From Megaustenia siamemsis (taxonomy: Eukaryota > Mollusca > Gastropoda > Stylommatophora > Ariophantidae), in contig JAVIAB010000092.1 of NCBI GenBank assembly GCA_032433765.1, positions 35,089,534 to 35,153,533 of the forward strand: DNA of 64,000 bases, read 5' to 3'. The notes below the pieces were generated by a model, which ran no database searches, was not told the DNA's origin, and worked only from the letters and a program-made list of their open reading frames with translations. The translations under genes were made by a program, and so were the position numbers. Below, in pieces: positions 10,768 through 21,678 of this stretch (position 1 is its first letter; each line of letters starts with the position of its first letter).

Positions 10768-11517
10768 AGACCTACAACAATTACTTAATGAAATAAACAC
10801 GACAAGCAAAAAATATGGACTAGATATGAATATCAAAAAGACTAAAACTATGATCATAAACAAAGAAAATACTCAAAACCCACAAGTGGATATCAAATTG
10901 AAGGAATAGACCTTGAGACAGTTCAGAACTATAACTACCTTGGACATACTATAACCAGTGATGGAAAATGTACAACTGAAATAAACAAAAGAATAGGAAT
11001 GGCAAAAAGTAATTTTAATGTCATGAAGGACATACTAACATCAAAACAAATAACACCAGAGCTAAAACTAAGAATAGCAAAATGTTACATCTTCTCAATA
11101 TTCCTATATGGTGCTGAAACATGGACATTAGACAAGAAAACAGAACAGAGAATTGAAGCCTTTGAAATGTGGATATATAGAAGAATAGGTAGAATTGGAT
11201 GGAAGGAAAAGAAAACAAACGATGAAGTCTTAAAACAACTAAAAATGAAAAGAGAACTACTAAACACAATTCAAACAAGACAAATGCGATTCTTAGGCCA
11301 TGTTAAAAGACACAACAGCCTACTGAAAGTAATCCTGGAGGGGAAAATACAAGGTAAAAGAGGCAGAGGCAGACCAAGATTAACATGGACGAGTAACATC
11401 AAAAGATGGACAAATCAACCGATGACAACCTGCACCATCAAAGCAAGAGATAGAGCAGAATGGCGCTCCATGGTAGCAAACCTTCATTGCGGAGACGGCA
11501 CTCAATGATGATGATTA
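10762..11517 (+). mobile_element. LINE-B, 3' third
   Basis: A 5'-truncated copy that starts just after the YADD region and runs to the 3' end. The first part is SKKYGLDMNIKKTKT and YNYLGHTITSDGKC. A 169-codon frame (10999-11508) then gives the intact C-terminal region: ETWTLDKKTEQRIEAFEMW, RIGWKEKKTNDEVL, MRFLGHVKRH, GKRGRGRPRLTW and CTIKARDRAEWRSM. It ends ggcactcaatgatgatga, the standard LINE-B 3' end with its TGA/ATG trinucleotide tail. The endonuclease and RT catalytic parts are missing. Confidence 0.92.
10999..11508 (+). pseudogene. LINE-B C-terminal ORF fragment
   Basis: 169 codons with no internal stop, the best-preserved LINE-B C-terminus here. It covers the connection region after the RT thumb. 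Visible features are the GAETWTLDKKTEQR block, a W..R.IGRIGWKEK block, a GHVKRH stretch, basic GKRGRGRPR and a final DRAEWRSMVANL motif. Similar C-termini are known from RTE-like LINEs of many invertebrates, where they probably bind the RNA template. The start methionine is internal to the original protein, so this is a fragment. Confidence 0.88.
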
Positions 11518-11583
11518 TTTTTTTTTTTTGGGGGGGGGGGGGAAGAGATGTTGTAGTAAAGAAAATGTAAAGAGATGTTCTAA
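11518..11583. repeat. long direct repeat flanking LINE-B, right copy
   Basis: A T-run, G-run, then gatgttgtagtaaagaaaatg and gagatgttctaa, matching 10711-10767 with a few indels. Confidence 0.8.
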
Positions 11584-12004
11584 GTTATAACAGATAACTG
11601 TAGTGACTATATACCGCTCCTATGAGTGAGTACCTAACTACATTGAGATATATGTTACATTTTACACTGAAACCTTTCCCTTCAATTCCCTATTTTGGAC
11701 AAAAGTGTGTGTGTGTGTGTGTTTTTGTCATTAACTCCCCATGTATGCTCCTTTGCCTACTTCTGCACCACAATGTCTTGATGATATTCTTGTATATCTT
11801 TGATATGAAACATGCAGCTTATATCTCAACTGCTTTGCCATGAGTTACTATTTCCTTCCTTCTTACCTCCCTACCTCCTTCCTTCCCTTCTTCCCCAGCT
11901 CTCTCTATTTCTTCCTCCCTTCCTTTCAGCAACAGGGGAAGATATAGTTTGGAGACAAATAAGAATATTATTCTAGAGGGAAACTGCCGAAACGATAATC
12001 AGCG
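11584..12004. other. no gene; GT microsatellite and pyrimidine tract
   Basis: A GT repeat lies at about 11705-11722 and a C/T-rich tract at about 11848-11930. Short open frames here have no support. Confidence 0.55.
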
Positions 12005-12397
12005 AATCAATTCAGATGAAGAGGTATGTTTACAGCACTCGGAAAAAATGACAAATAATCAACAACAGAAAAAAAAACAAAGAACAATATATGGACCAAA
12101 GCAGGATCGAACCCGTACTCAGTGGCACAGCACCTTGCCACGAAAAGTCGGCTAAACGCTAGGGAACCCTGTTCTCATGACTATACACCTGCGTGAAAGA
12201 CACTTCCACGATAGCTAATTTTTTAGTTAGCTGAGTACCAGGGTTTCCTAGCGTTTGGCTTTTCGTGGCAAGGCGCTGTGCCACTGAGTACGGGTTCGAT
12301 CCAGCTTCGGTCCATATATTGATCTTTGTTTTTTTTCTGTTGATTATTTGTCATTTTTTCCGAGTGCTGTAAACATACCTCTTCATCTGAATTGATT
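12005..12397. repeat. 393-bp foldback inverted repeat with tRNA-like boxes in both arms
   Basis: The left arm, about 12005-12171, is the reverse complement of the right arm, about 12239-12397, with few mismatches; the outer ends aatcaattcagatgaag and cttcatctgaattgatt match exactly. The central spacer is about 67 bp. Each arm holds gggttcgatcc-like box B sequence and a gtggca..gccacg hairpin (right arm plus-sense, left arm minus-sense). It may be two SINE-like copies head to head or one foldback element. Confidence 0.85.
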
Positions 12398-13070
12398 GGA
12401 AAATATAAATTGCGGTAGTGTTCAATTCTCTTTGTTACTGTCCACGCTTAGCATTATTCAACCTATCAGTTATTACCACGTCAGCACTCTCCTGCTAGTC
12501 CCTCCACACGTCGAGACCTGTTAGCCATGGCTACCACTCTGCTAGGCCATCATCTGTCCTACTATAATAGAAGGGCCCTGCGTAAAACAGCCTAGGACTT
12601 TTCCTTCAGAAAAGGGCGGCGGTACGATTGTGTACACACGACCATTAACCCACGGGGTAAATATACCAATAGCCATACTATCAAGAAGGCACGACATAGC
12701 ATGGCCTAACAAACAAAGATTTGCTTGTTTAAAGGCTACAGAGAAAGACAGAAGCTGCGAGTGGATTCCTTCAAAACAAAGAGAAGGTTTGCTCTTTTTT
12801 TTTCTTCCTCCCTTGTGTATAAACATAAAATGGGTTTCGTTCTCAAATGTGTATGTAGTCATTCTATCATGTTAAACAATAGCTTTCAAATATATACACG
12901 TTCAACTGTGCTGAAACTATATGCAATGACTACCAAGAATGCATTAAAACGAACAACAAATAAGAAATGCTTACGTTTTAAATCTAAAAACTCAGTTAGT
13001 TTTGTCATTTTTACTTTAGTTTTTCATTTTTGTGTCTCTCCAGGAAGGTAGAATACACATACTTCTATTA
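12398..13070. other. no recognisable feature
   Basis: Overlapping short frames at 12542-13051 on both strands share no domain, so I do not call a gene. Confidence 0.5.
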
Positions 13071-13354
13071 TATCATCATCATCGAGTGCCATCTCCGCAA
13101 CGAAGGTTAGCTACCATGGAGCGCCATTCTGCTGTCTCTTGTTTTGATGGTGCAGGTTGTCAAAGGCTGGTTTGTCCATCTTTTGATGTTACTCGTCCAT
13201 ATTAGTCTTGGTCTGCCTCTTTTACCTTGTATTTTCCCCTCCAGGATTACTTTTAGTAGGCTGTTGTGTCTTTTAACATGGCCCAAAATCGAATTTGTTT
13301 TGTTTGAATTGTGTTTAGTAGTTCTCTTTTAATTTTTAGTTGTTTTAAGACTTT
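13071..13354 (-). mobile_element. LINE-B 3' fragment (minus half of a head-to-head pair)
   Basis: Minus-strand copy of the last about 280 bp of LINE-B, from the KQLK region to the ATG-repeat tail at 13071. It is 5'-truncated and faces another LINE-B 3' end on the plus strand starting about 25 bp away. Confidence 0.88.
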
Positions 13355-13378
13355 ATTATATATTTAAGGTGATTAGAT

Positions 13379-13500
13379 GAGGTGGATAAGTCAACATATG
13401 ACAATTTGCACCATCAAAGCAAGAGACAGAGTGGAATGGTGCTCCGTGGTAGCCAAACTTCGATGCGGAGACGACACTCAATGATGATGATGATGATGAG
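13379..13500 (+). mobile_element. LINE-B 3' fragment (plus half of a head-to-head pair)
   Basis: About 120 bp of the LINE-B end in plus orientation: caccatcaaagcaagagaca, gcggagacgacactcaatga, then a GAT repeat tail. The two fragments have different lengths and differ in sequence. Confidence 0.88.
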
Positions 13501-13830
13501 ATGAGGATGTATCTTAAAATGTAAAAACTTTTGTGGTTAAAATGTAATATTTTAGTCCCTGAAACTCTTAAAATTGCGAGTCTTTTATCTTTCTTGCTAC
13601 GAACATTAACTACTCAATCATCTTTCATACATTAAATATTTGCTGTAGCTAGCAATTGTGCGTTTTGTGTACGCTGTCACAAATTGAAACCACTTTAATA
13701 GTATGCAATATCAGTAATATTAGTTTTAAGCTTGCGTTAAATTACCAACCTCGGGACGTCGGTATCCATAAATGCTGTTAAATTTTCTAAAAGTGGAACT
13801 AAAATGTTATTTTGAGATGAAAAAAGAAGA
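13490..13830 (+). repeat. dispersed repeat R2, copy 2
   Basis: Shares tcttaaaatgtaaaaactt, gtggtta, cctgaaactc, tcacaaattgaaaccactt and tccataaa blocks with 8130-8830 in the same order, shorter and diverged. It directly follows the tail of the LINE-B pair. Confidence 0.65.
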
Positions 13831-13954
13831 GATGTAAAAAGCAATCAACTTATAGCGCAGTCCCATCTTTCTAGCACACTCGCCGTCTTACTTTTGAAGC
13901 AAACAATATTTGACAAAAGCACAAAGAATGTACAATCCAACGAAAGAAGAGTTT

Positions 13955-14013
13955 ATTTATATTATTTACGTAAGACTAAACTACAAGTTTAGTCTTACAT
14001 AAATAATATAAAT
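13955..14013. repeat. 28-bp stem perfect-type hairpin
   Basis: Arm 13955-13982 and arm 13986-14013 are reverse complements with one mismatch and a 3-nt loop. On its own it could be a short palindrome, a tiny foldback element or a hairpin RNA. No flanking transposon is visible. Confidence 0.85.
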
Positions 14014-15430
14014 GAACAATCTCTCAACATCTGGAAAACAAGCACATGTGACAAAACATAATAAGTTGCTTGGATACAATGTTAAGCCATCAGCCGACAT
14101 AAAGTTTTAACAACAAAGTGAACATCTTGTAAGGTTACTCCAGCAGACATACACTACCATGACAATGACATCTTAAACAACTTCACATTATTAATCACTT
14201 TAACGTCATATAACTTTACTGGTAGGCACACACTGCCCATTAACGTTTGTCTTAGTGGCAACCAGCAATAAGGTTAATGCAAATACACGAAAATGTTGGA
14301 GATGATTACGAAAATGATGGCTAGTGTGCATTACTGCTCAAGTAAAACTATTCATGAGTGAAATGTTCATACTCTGCTGCATTCTCTCGTTGATCTCATG
14401 TAGACTTGTGGCTGCGTGTGACAAGTTTCAGATACAAGCACAAAGGCGTGAACTTGGCTTCATGTTCTGCACAATTTGAAGCCAGATAACTCTTGGCACT
14501 TAAACATGACGGTTGAAGAAAAAGAAAGGAGCAGAGAGCATCTTTAGTTACACAAAAAATAGATGAGTAGAGAGTGAGACAAACAGACAAAGACAGAGAA
14601 GTGAGAAAGTGTGGAGATAGGGACTTTATTTTCTGTTGTTTTTTTTTTTTTCTGGTTTGGGAAAAGACAGCTGTCGATCTTAAAAAGTAACAGACTGGAT
14701 ATGTTTTGGTGAGCAGCTAGTCCCATTGCTGATTTTGCTAACATTGGTAAACAAATGCACCAGCACAATGAACACAGTGATTTTATTTCAAGCGGTCTCG
14801 GTTCTTTTCTCTTGTGTCTTGATTGAACAGTATGTTTTTGTGTGCGCTATTTTATTATTATTATTACTATTTTTTTTTTTTTTGCGGACTGGGGGAGGGG
14901 CACAACAAATATATCAGTAACGCCTGGCGGTGGTGGGCGGCCACATCTAGAAACAATACAAGAGTAATGTTGGTTTTCTCCTGAGTGAGACTAGAACTTC
15001 AGATAGACTGATAATATATAGTCTGGTGCTCCCATGGCAGACGGACTCTAACGCTGCATGGCTTCTTCACTCGTTAAACCAGTCAACATGTGTTGAGGTC
15101 TCCAGGTCACGAGAGGTCAGCCCACTTAAAAAATTAGATATATCTACTTAACGACTTTTTAAATAGGAGATGCGACCTTGAAATCACAACTCTCCGCGTT
15201 TATCTTCTGATGAAAGACTTTCAGGACTATTCGCATATGCAAAGCCGCCAATCACCTCAATGTTGACAATTACAAGCATAATTGGTCGTGTAGTGTCCCA
15301 AGTATGGCCCACATCGTGCTTGAGTACCTACACTGTTCTCCAACAGGTAATTCTAGTAAACAAAAACAGACAGAAATAACTCCTCAACGAAATTAACTAT
15401 CATTGCGGAATTTGATCCTGATGTTGGGGT
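14014..15430. other. no recognisable gene; poly-T runs
   Basis: T runs occur at about 14639-14651 and 14870-14883. Frames at 14396-14768 and 14726-14920 are antisense to nothing known and are low in complexity. Confidence 0.5.
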
Positions 15431-16365
15431 CTGCCGGAGTGTAGGTAAGAGAAAATATACGGCGTGACATGTAGGGGGTGTCAGGTCGGAGTGTAGGAAA
15501 GAGAAAATATACGGCGTGACATGTAGGGGGTGTCAGGTCGGGGTGTAGGAAAGAGAAAATACACGGCGTGACATGTAAGGGGTGTCAGATCGGAGTGTAG
15601 GAAAGAGAAAATATACGGCGTGACATGTAGGGGTGTCAGCTCGGAGTGTATGAAAGAGAAATGATACGGCGTGACATATAAGGAGTGTCAGGTCGGAGTG
15701 TAGGAAAGAGAAAATATACGGCGTGACATGTAGGGGGTGTCAGGTCGGAGTGTAGGAAAGAGAAATGATACGGCGTGACATGTAGGTGGTGTCAGGTCAG
15801 AGTGTAGGAAAGAGAAAATATACGGCGTGAATTGTAGGGGGTGTCAGGTCGCAATGTAGGAAAGAGAAAATATACGGCGTGACATGTAGGGGTGTCAGGT
15901 CAGAGTGTAGGAAAGAGAAAAGATACGGCGTGACATGTAGGGGTGTCAAGTCGGAGTGTAGGAAAGAGAAAAGATACGGCGTGAAATGTAGGGGGTGTCA
16001 GGTCGCAATGTAGGAAAGAGAAAATATACGGCGTGACATGTAGGGGGTGTCAGGTCGGAGTGTAGGAAAGAGAAAAGATACGGCGTGAAATGTAGGGGGT
16101 GTCAGGTCGGAGTGTAGGAAAAATATACGGCGTGACATGTAGGGGGTGTCAGGTCGGAGTGTAGGAAAGAGAAAATATACGGCGTGACATGTAGGGGGTG
16201 TCAGGTCGGAGTGTAGGAAAGAGAAAATATACGGCGTGACATGTAGGGGGTGTCAGGCCGGAGTGTAGGAAAGAGAGATGATACGGCGTGACATGTGTGG
16301 GGTGTCAGGTCGGAGTGAAGGAAAGAGAAAAAATACGGTGCTACATGTAGGGGATGTCAGGTTTG
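15431..16365. repeat. 53-bp minisatellite, about 17 copies
   Basis: The repeated blocks are gtaggaaagagaaaatatac, ggcgtgacatgtaggggg and tgtcaggtcggagt; together they form a 53-bp unit. Copies vary by substitution and small indels (52-54 bp), so no long frame persists. The plus strand is G-rich. Confidence 0.95.
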
Positions 16366-16454
16366 AAGAATAACGGCTGCATGTCCAGCGCACTCGCTAC
16401 GAGGTGTTAGAGTCAGGATATTTATTTTACACCCGATTTTTTAAAAAAAAAACG

Positions 16455-16532
16455 TTTTGGCGCAGCCGTGAATCGAACCTGTAGCTTATTAGGAGAACGA
16501 CATTGGTCATCCGCTCTACCTAACTAGTACAT
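16455..16532 (-). repeat. tRNA-like sequence (SINE head or tRNA pseudogene)
   Basis: On the minus strand, ttaggtagagcgg resembles a box A / D arm and aggttcgattc is a good box B. The acceptor halves do not pair, so it is not a working tRNA. It may be the head of a truncated SINE. Confidence 0.55.
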
Positions 16533-16797
16533 TCAAAATATTACTTAAAATGAACATCTTTTACAAACTATATTGCTTAACCTTACAATTCGTACATGAT
16601 TTAAGACGCTGTTTGCAATCATACGCCCTAACTACGAAGCTGCAAACAATAAGGCACTAAACGACATGAGTTCTCATTTCGTTATCAGATGGCTTGAGGT
16701 AATTAAATAAAAGAACTTTGAGAAAAGATGACAAGAAAGCAGCTAATGAAGACTGTGCGCAAAGAGAAAGAATGAAGATACGCACACCGGCATTTGG

Positions 16798-17064
16798 AGC
16801 CGCGATAGCTCAGTGGTTAGTGAACTGGACTACAAAGGACAAGAGGTATGGTTCGATCCCAACCGACGACTTCCGGGTTCACCCAGCTTTAATGGGTACC
16901 GGATTTTTTCTGAGAAAGTAAAGCGGCACGGGCGTAATACCGACCACATTACCTCAAAATCATGTGCCGAAGGTCTTTAAAATTTATGGTCACTAACACC
17001 ATATTCCCTATACGCCACTTGGCATGACGGGGCACTTTACTTTTTTTTTTTTTTTTTTTTTTTT
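16798..17064 (+). mobile_element. SINE-1, tRNA-derived, with 14-bp TSD
   Basis: The tRNA-like head has box A tagctcagtggttag and box B ggttcgatccc, the pol III promoter elements. Conserved body blocks are gttcacccagctttaatggg, gtaaagcggcacgggcgtaa and cactaacaccatattccc. It ends gcactttac plus about 24 T. The TSD acaccggcatttgg is at 16784-16797 and 17065-17078. The perfect TSD implies recent insertion. SINEs encode no protein and depend on a LINE. Confidence 0.95.
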
Positions 17065-17078
17065 ACACCGGCATTTGG

Positions 17079-17446
17079 GAAATAACTCAATCACAATAGC
17101 ATTTTACTGGAACCGTTGGGAAAGGAGAGTGAGAGACGAGAAGAGGAGATAAGTGTTTGATAGGAGGGGACAGCCGAAACAAAACAAGATAAACTATCTC
17201 TAGGTAATATCGCAGTCTATCTTTACTAATGTAGCAAAATCGTCCACATATGACGTATGTGAACATTAATAATGATTTCACTAAAACAAAAACAAACAAA
17301 AAACAAAAAAACTGCGTGATAATGAATTTATTGAAAAAATAATAAAATTACAAATGTGTGTCTGGGGTAAACAGACATAATCGACGGAAACATACACAAG
17401 AATGAACGATAATTTATAAGCAAAAGCTGTTGAAATATGTACATAC

Positions 17447-17480
<34 letters not shown>

Positions 17481-17599
17481 TTGATATGTAAGGATGTTTG
17501 CTAGGCTTCCTTAAGTGAATTCTCTATCAGTGAAAGAAATTGGGAAGATCTGTATGCAGATTGTAGTGTATGAAGAAGAAGAAAAAACAGCACAGTTAC
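17079..17599. other. no gene; AT/GT microsatellite
   Basis: An AT then GT dinucleotide run lies at about 17449-17480. No supported coding sequence. Confidence 0.55.
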
Positions 17600-18698
17600 A
17601 TTCGAGACAGCGTTTCTTAGATGGCGGATCTAGTCCACGTTCTCTCGATCGCTGCAGAAAGTGCATTCGATATCTGATTAATTTCTCTTCTAATTTACAC
17701 TCCTATGCGTTACAATCACGATAATGATCTACTTATTACATCTGCGCCAATCAAACAATGTCGTACGCCGGCAACATTTCATTTTCGACAAATCAAGTGT
17801 TGTTAATGCGACATTCCATCGTCTAGGCTTGTTCTGGGCTTTATGTCACATTGGTGCTGTTCATGACCGTTGATGGATTTGCTTGATGCAAGTTATTTAT
17901 ATGTTCTCATTAAATGTGAACTGCTTCGTCAACCGCACTTTTATCTCTTTAGGGAATTTGCACCGTGTTCTGTTCGTCGTGGGCTACATTCGCTAGAGTA
18001 ATCAAGAATCTAAAGGGCACGTAATTGCTGTGCTTACATTGTTATATGTGCCAAGTCATCCTAATGGCCCATCGCAAATCCCTAGACCGACCGTACGCTA
18101 ATCTTACGGTCTGTTTTTTGTATGTGCGACGGGGATAATCTGACGACTAACTGTGTGTTTATATGTTCGAAATTGAAGTCAACAACGTTGGCCTAACATC
18201 ATCAAGCGCTATACATTTTTAAAGAAATATGACGATCATCACTTTCGGGAGGACGTGAACTTCTGGTATATGGTGGATAGGCGGCAGGAACCATTGCAGG
18301 CTATGCATGAAAAAGTGTTCCTTGTTGCAGTTTCCTCATATTCCAAGTCCATGGGGGACTGGTTAGCCTCGAGGCAAGACGCCAGCCTCGGGACAGAGAG
18401 GTTGTGGGTTCAAATCTCGGCTACACTGGTTGGGATTTTTATTTATGATTTCTCTCCGCGACAACCACCCCTGGTCTCAGCAGCGAGGCCCGGCTTGAAA
18501 CGTCAGTTACTCATCGACGGAAAAAAACATGAGTACCTCCGAAGTCGGAGTTATCTGTCTGTGCGGCGAGGTACCCCGGTGCACGCGGCTGCCAGGTAAA
18601 AATGGATTAACACGCAAAACTCAGTTCCTAGTCTCTAGGGACTTCATCAGAGTTGAAAGCTGGCGAACGCAACAACAACAACAATTCGAGACAGCGTT
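17600..18698. other. 1.07 kb segment bounded by 15-bp direct repeats
   Basis: The 15-mer attcgagacagcgtt occurs at 17600-17614 and 18684-18698. The right copy is immediately preceded by a CAA-repeat (18671-18683), as for a retroposon tail abutting a TSD. The enclosed segment contains a tRNA-like promoter at about 18357-18425 but is otherwise unassigned. Confidence 0.45.
18357..18683 (+). mobile_element. SINE-3, tRNA-like head and CAA-repeat tail
   Basis: Box-A-like actggttagcctcgaggca and box B tgggttcaaatctc are spaced as in a tRNA with a long variable arm. A body of about 250 bp follows, then the aacaacaacaacaa tail. Only one copy is in the window, so family status is inferred from structure. 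A 114-codon frame through it is not a gene. Confidence 0.6.
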
Positions 18699-18860
18699 GA
18701 CACCAAATTCAGAAGACAAAAGGCGCAGGGGAAAAGATGCGAGGCCTGGCACCACGAATACATCTTGTTCATTTTGTGGTCGAATCTGTCTATCAAATAT
18801 TAGAAGATTCATCCACGAGAGAAACTGTTCAGCAAAAACAGCATCCAGCAAAACACACTA
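18699..18860 (+). pseudogene. LINE C-terminal zinc-knuckle relic
   Basis: The plus-strand frame reads EDKRRRGKDARPG and then CSFCGR, with H and C placed further on (HERNC), a C2HC-like finger. This layout matches the extreme C-terminus of several RTE-like LINE proteins, where a basic stretch precedes a CxxCGR..S.I..H...C finger. The rest of the LINE is not next to it; the SINE-3 segment lies just upstream. Assignment is by pattern only. Confidence 0.55.
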
Positions 18861-18960
18861 ATATTTTATCAAACTACTGACTTGTCATAATTGCTTGTTA
18901 CTCTAACCGTCTGTCAAGACGCCACGTATGTGTGTGTGTGCGCGCGCATGTGTGTAGGGA

Positions 18961-19668
18961 ACATTCTTCTTCTTTCCTTCCTCATCTGCCTTTCAGCGTC
19001 GATGGGAGATATAATTTGCAGTCTTTTGCTCTTCTGTTCGCCTCTGCTGCTGTTATGTTTCCTAGTGCTTCTAATATTTCATCGACCCATCTTTTTCGTG
19101 GTCGACCCTTGGGTCTGGTGTTCTCACAACGTTTGTTGAAGGCTCGTTGTGTTGTGTTTTGATCTTTCTGCCTTGTCACGTGGCCAAACCATTTTATTTG
19201 TTGTTTCCTCATATATTCTATGGCGGAGGCTATTACTAGCTTTTTTTCTCAGTTCTTCATTTCTGATCGTATCTCTCAAACTGTTTCCTATCATTCGTCT
19301 AACACATTTCATCTCTGTATAGGTTATTTTTTTTATCGTTCTTGCATCTAGGGTGCAGGTTGGTATTGGTAGCACAACGTTGGAATGAAGATTGTATTGT
19401 ATAGTGCTCGTTTTGCCTCCAGAGTTATTTCCTTGTTTGACAATAGTGGTGATAACTGTCCAATGATTTGACAAGCTTTGTTGCATCTTGATTCTATCTC
19501 TGCTGTTTGAGAATTATCGTTTGTCATTAGAATTCCTAGGTATTTGAATTCCTCTACTTGTTTTAGTTGTCTGCCTTCTATAGTTATGCTGATGTTCTGT
19601 TAATTTTTGGCGACATTTATTACTTCTGTTTTGTTGATGTTGATTTATAGGTAGACACTAGATTTATA
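18961..19668 (-). mobile_element. LINE-C, longest copy
   Basis: Minus-strand, 5'-truncated. In order, the translation gives KQVEEFKYLGILM (thumb), AEIESRCNKACQIIGQL, TEMKCVRRMIGNSLRD, RIYEETTNKMVWPRDKAERS, then GRPRKRWVDEILEALGNI. Several frameshifts and stops split it (19124-19486 and 18982-19212 are the longest frames). A candidate TSD is tgtaggga at 18953-18960 and 19669-19676. RT catalytic motifs are absent. Confidence 0.88.
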
Positions 19669-19985
19669 TGTAGGGAGAATTGATAAAGCTAATCAACCAA
19701 TAATTGTCTACAGAAAGAAAAACAAACAAACGATTCGTTTTGCGGCAAAGCGTGTTAGATGCAACCTCTCAACCAATGCGCGCGCACACAAGACTAGCAA
19801 GTCGTACATGGCAGTACAAACACATGTCCTTTCATCTGTCACGAGCCGTCAATGCCCACCCCACCGGGTTATTGTCCCCAATCTCTTATTGGTAATATTT
19901 CTAGAGTGGGTGGGTATTTCTCGGGTCTCGTCCTTGGTGTTGTCAATCCACCATCCTAACCCGCCCGGACGTCTGGCCTTCCTGT

Positions 19986-20702
19986 TTACAATTCGGCAGT
20001 CATCATCATCATGTCCCTCCACAATCTTCTATCTACAGTGCATCGTATCAGTTCTGTTGTTGACTGTTTTCCATGCCATAACACCAAACTATCCAGTATT
20101 TTCTCTCTTTGTCGCCCGCGATCTCTCTTTCCTTTTATTTTGCCAGTTGCAACCAAGTATTCCAACTTTCCTCTTCTCATGATGTGCCCAAGAAATGTTG
20201 ATTGCTTCTTTCTGATGTTTTTTAAGAGCTCCCTTTTTGTGCTGACCTCTTTGAGAACTTCCTCACTGGTCTTTTTAGCTGTCCAGTGAACTTTCAACAT
20301 TCTTCTGAGAAATCCCATCTCTGTGGCCTCTAATTGTCTTTTCATTTGTTTGTCTACTGTCCATGATTCGCTTCCATAGGTCAGAATTGGTTCTATATAG
20401 CACCGATGAACTCTCTTTCTCATTTTTATTGACATAGATTTGTTGCATAAAATATTTTTCATTTTCTGAAATGCTATTTTGGCCTGAGCTATTCTGCTTT
20501 TTATTTTTGTGGTGCATCTCCCATCTGATGTTATTATTGTGCCAAAGTATTTGAAACGTTGCACTTGTTTCAGATTTGTCTCGTTTATTTTTATACTGCA
20601 TGATGGTGGTGATTGTTTCTTCGATATAACCATTACTTCTGTTTTCTTACTATTCAGACTGAGACCTTTCTTGTTGCTTTCTTTTACTATTATGTCTATC
20701 AT
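19986..20702 (-). pseudogene. LINE-D C-terminal ORF fragment
   Basis: 238 codons from just after the YADD box to the LINE 3' end. Features are KGLSLNSKKTEVMV, the FKYFGTIITSDGRC thumb, TYGSESWTVDKQMK, LRRMLKVHWTAKKTSEEVL, the GHIMRRG stretch, basic GKIKGKRDRGRQREK and WRDMM at the end. It overlaps the TSD border by a few codons. A fragment, not a host gene. Confidence 0.88.
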
Positions 20703-21278
20703 TTCTTGTAGTTCATTCTCTGTCTCTGCTATTAAGACTGTGTCATCAGCTTATTGCAAATTATTTATGTTGTGACCGTTGACTTCAATTCTTTTTTTGC
20801 CTACTATTGATCTCATAATATATTCGCTGTAAAGTGAAAACAAATCCGGTGACAGAACACAGCCTTGTCTGACTCCTTGCTTTATATATTGGAATTGTCC
20901 TGTTTGGTTGTTAATTCGTATAGCTGCTGTTTGTTGCCAGTACATGTTTTTTTTATGATCCGCAGATCCTTGCCATCAATGTTTAATTTCTCCTGCATAT
21001 TGATTATTTCCACGTGCATTACTTTGTCAAATGCTTTTGTGTAGTCTATAAAGCACATATATAGTTCTTTACCTATATAGATCTTTCTATCAATGTTCTC
21101 AAGATGTATATTGCATTATTGGTGCCCTTTCCTTCCACAAATCCACATTGTTCCTCACTTATTTCTGGCTTTATTTTGTTCCTTACACGTCTCATGATTA
21201 TTCTTAGTAATATTTTAGTCATATGGCTCATGAGACTAATAGTGCGATGGTCTTCACAATATTCAATAATAGAACACC
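20001..21278 (-). mobile_element. LINE-D, RT to 3' end
   Basis: Minus-strand LINE beginning in the RT domain. It shows DDHRTISLMSHMTKIL and MCFIDYTKAFDK (motif A), VRQGCVLSPDLF, a motif-C region reading LQ*ADDT where the family Y is a stop codon, then a 238-codon frame (19986-20702) with FKYFGTIITSDGRC, ESWTVDKQMKRQLEATEM, FLGHIMRRGKLEYL and TELIRCTVDRRLWRDM. Tail ATG repeats end at 20000. The near-TSD attcggcagt / attcggctgt is at 19991-20000 and 21279-21288. It lacks the endonuclease. Confidence 0.92.
20752..20945 (-). pseudogene. LINE-D RT motif fragment with stop in YADD
   Basis: A 64-codon frame holding YWQQTAAIRIN and the IKQGVRQGCVLSPDLFSLY motif. It ends at the stop that replaces the tyrosine of the YADD catalytic box; the DD codons follow in the same frame. 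This nonsense change alone would kill the enzyme. Confidence 0.85.
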
Positions 21279-21288
21279 ATTCGGCTGT

Positions 21289-21678
21289 AGATCACACAAT
21301 TAGGGGATTCCCAGCCGGCGCGCGCTAGCACTTTCATTTGCCGGGAAGTTAACAAGTCAAGCTTAGAGATGAAATTTTGAAAATTAACCAACCACCAAAA
21401 AAATGTTGAATTACTAAACTCTTTTAAATTAAGTGAGACATTCTCAAAGATGAGAACTTAGCAACACTTGGGACGCACGAAGATGAAGTCGTTGTAATGT
21501 TTCATCTAACACCGTAAGGCACATCTGTGACCACAAATTACCTCATTACTGAACGACAACCGTTTCCTGTCTAACTTTGTTGCTATAAAGCGACGTGGAG
21601 TGTTGCATTCTTCTACCCTCGCTCACAGAAGTCAGACCGTTTTCTGACGCATGCACTTAGTTCAACTATATAGGTAGG
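21289..21678. other. no recognisable feature
   Basis: Unique-looking sequence between LINE-D and the 35-bp array. Confidence 0.5.

Noticed and set aside
12542..13051. Host gene candidate (frames of about 106 codons on both strands)
   Set aside because: Opposite strands are equally open, with no domain, splice context or repeat of the pattern.
15431..16365. CRISPR-like array
   Set aside because: The whole 53-bp unit repeats with no variable spacers, and the genome is eukaryotic.
16455..16532. Functional tRNA gene
   Set aside because: A and B boxes are plausible but the acceptor and T stems do not pair.
19808..20775. Plus-strand frames of 88-124 codons
   Set aside because: Antisense shadows of LINE-D, which is well supported on the minus strand.
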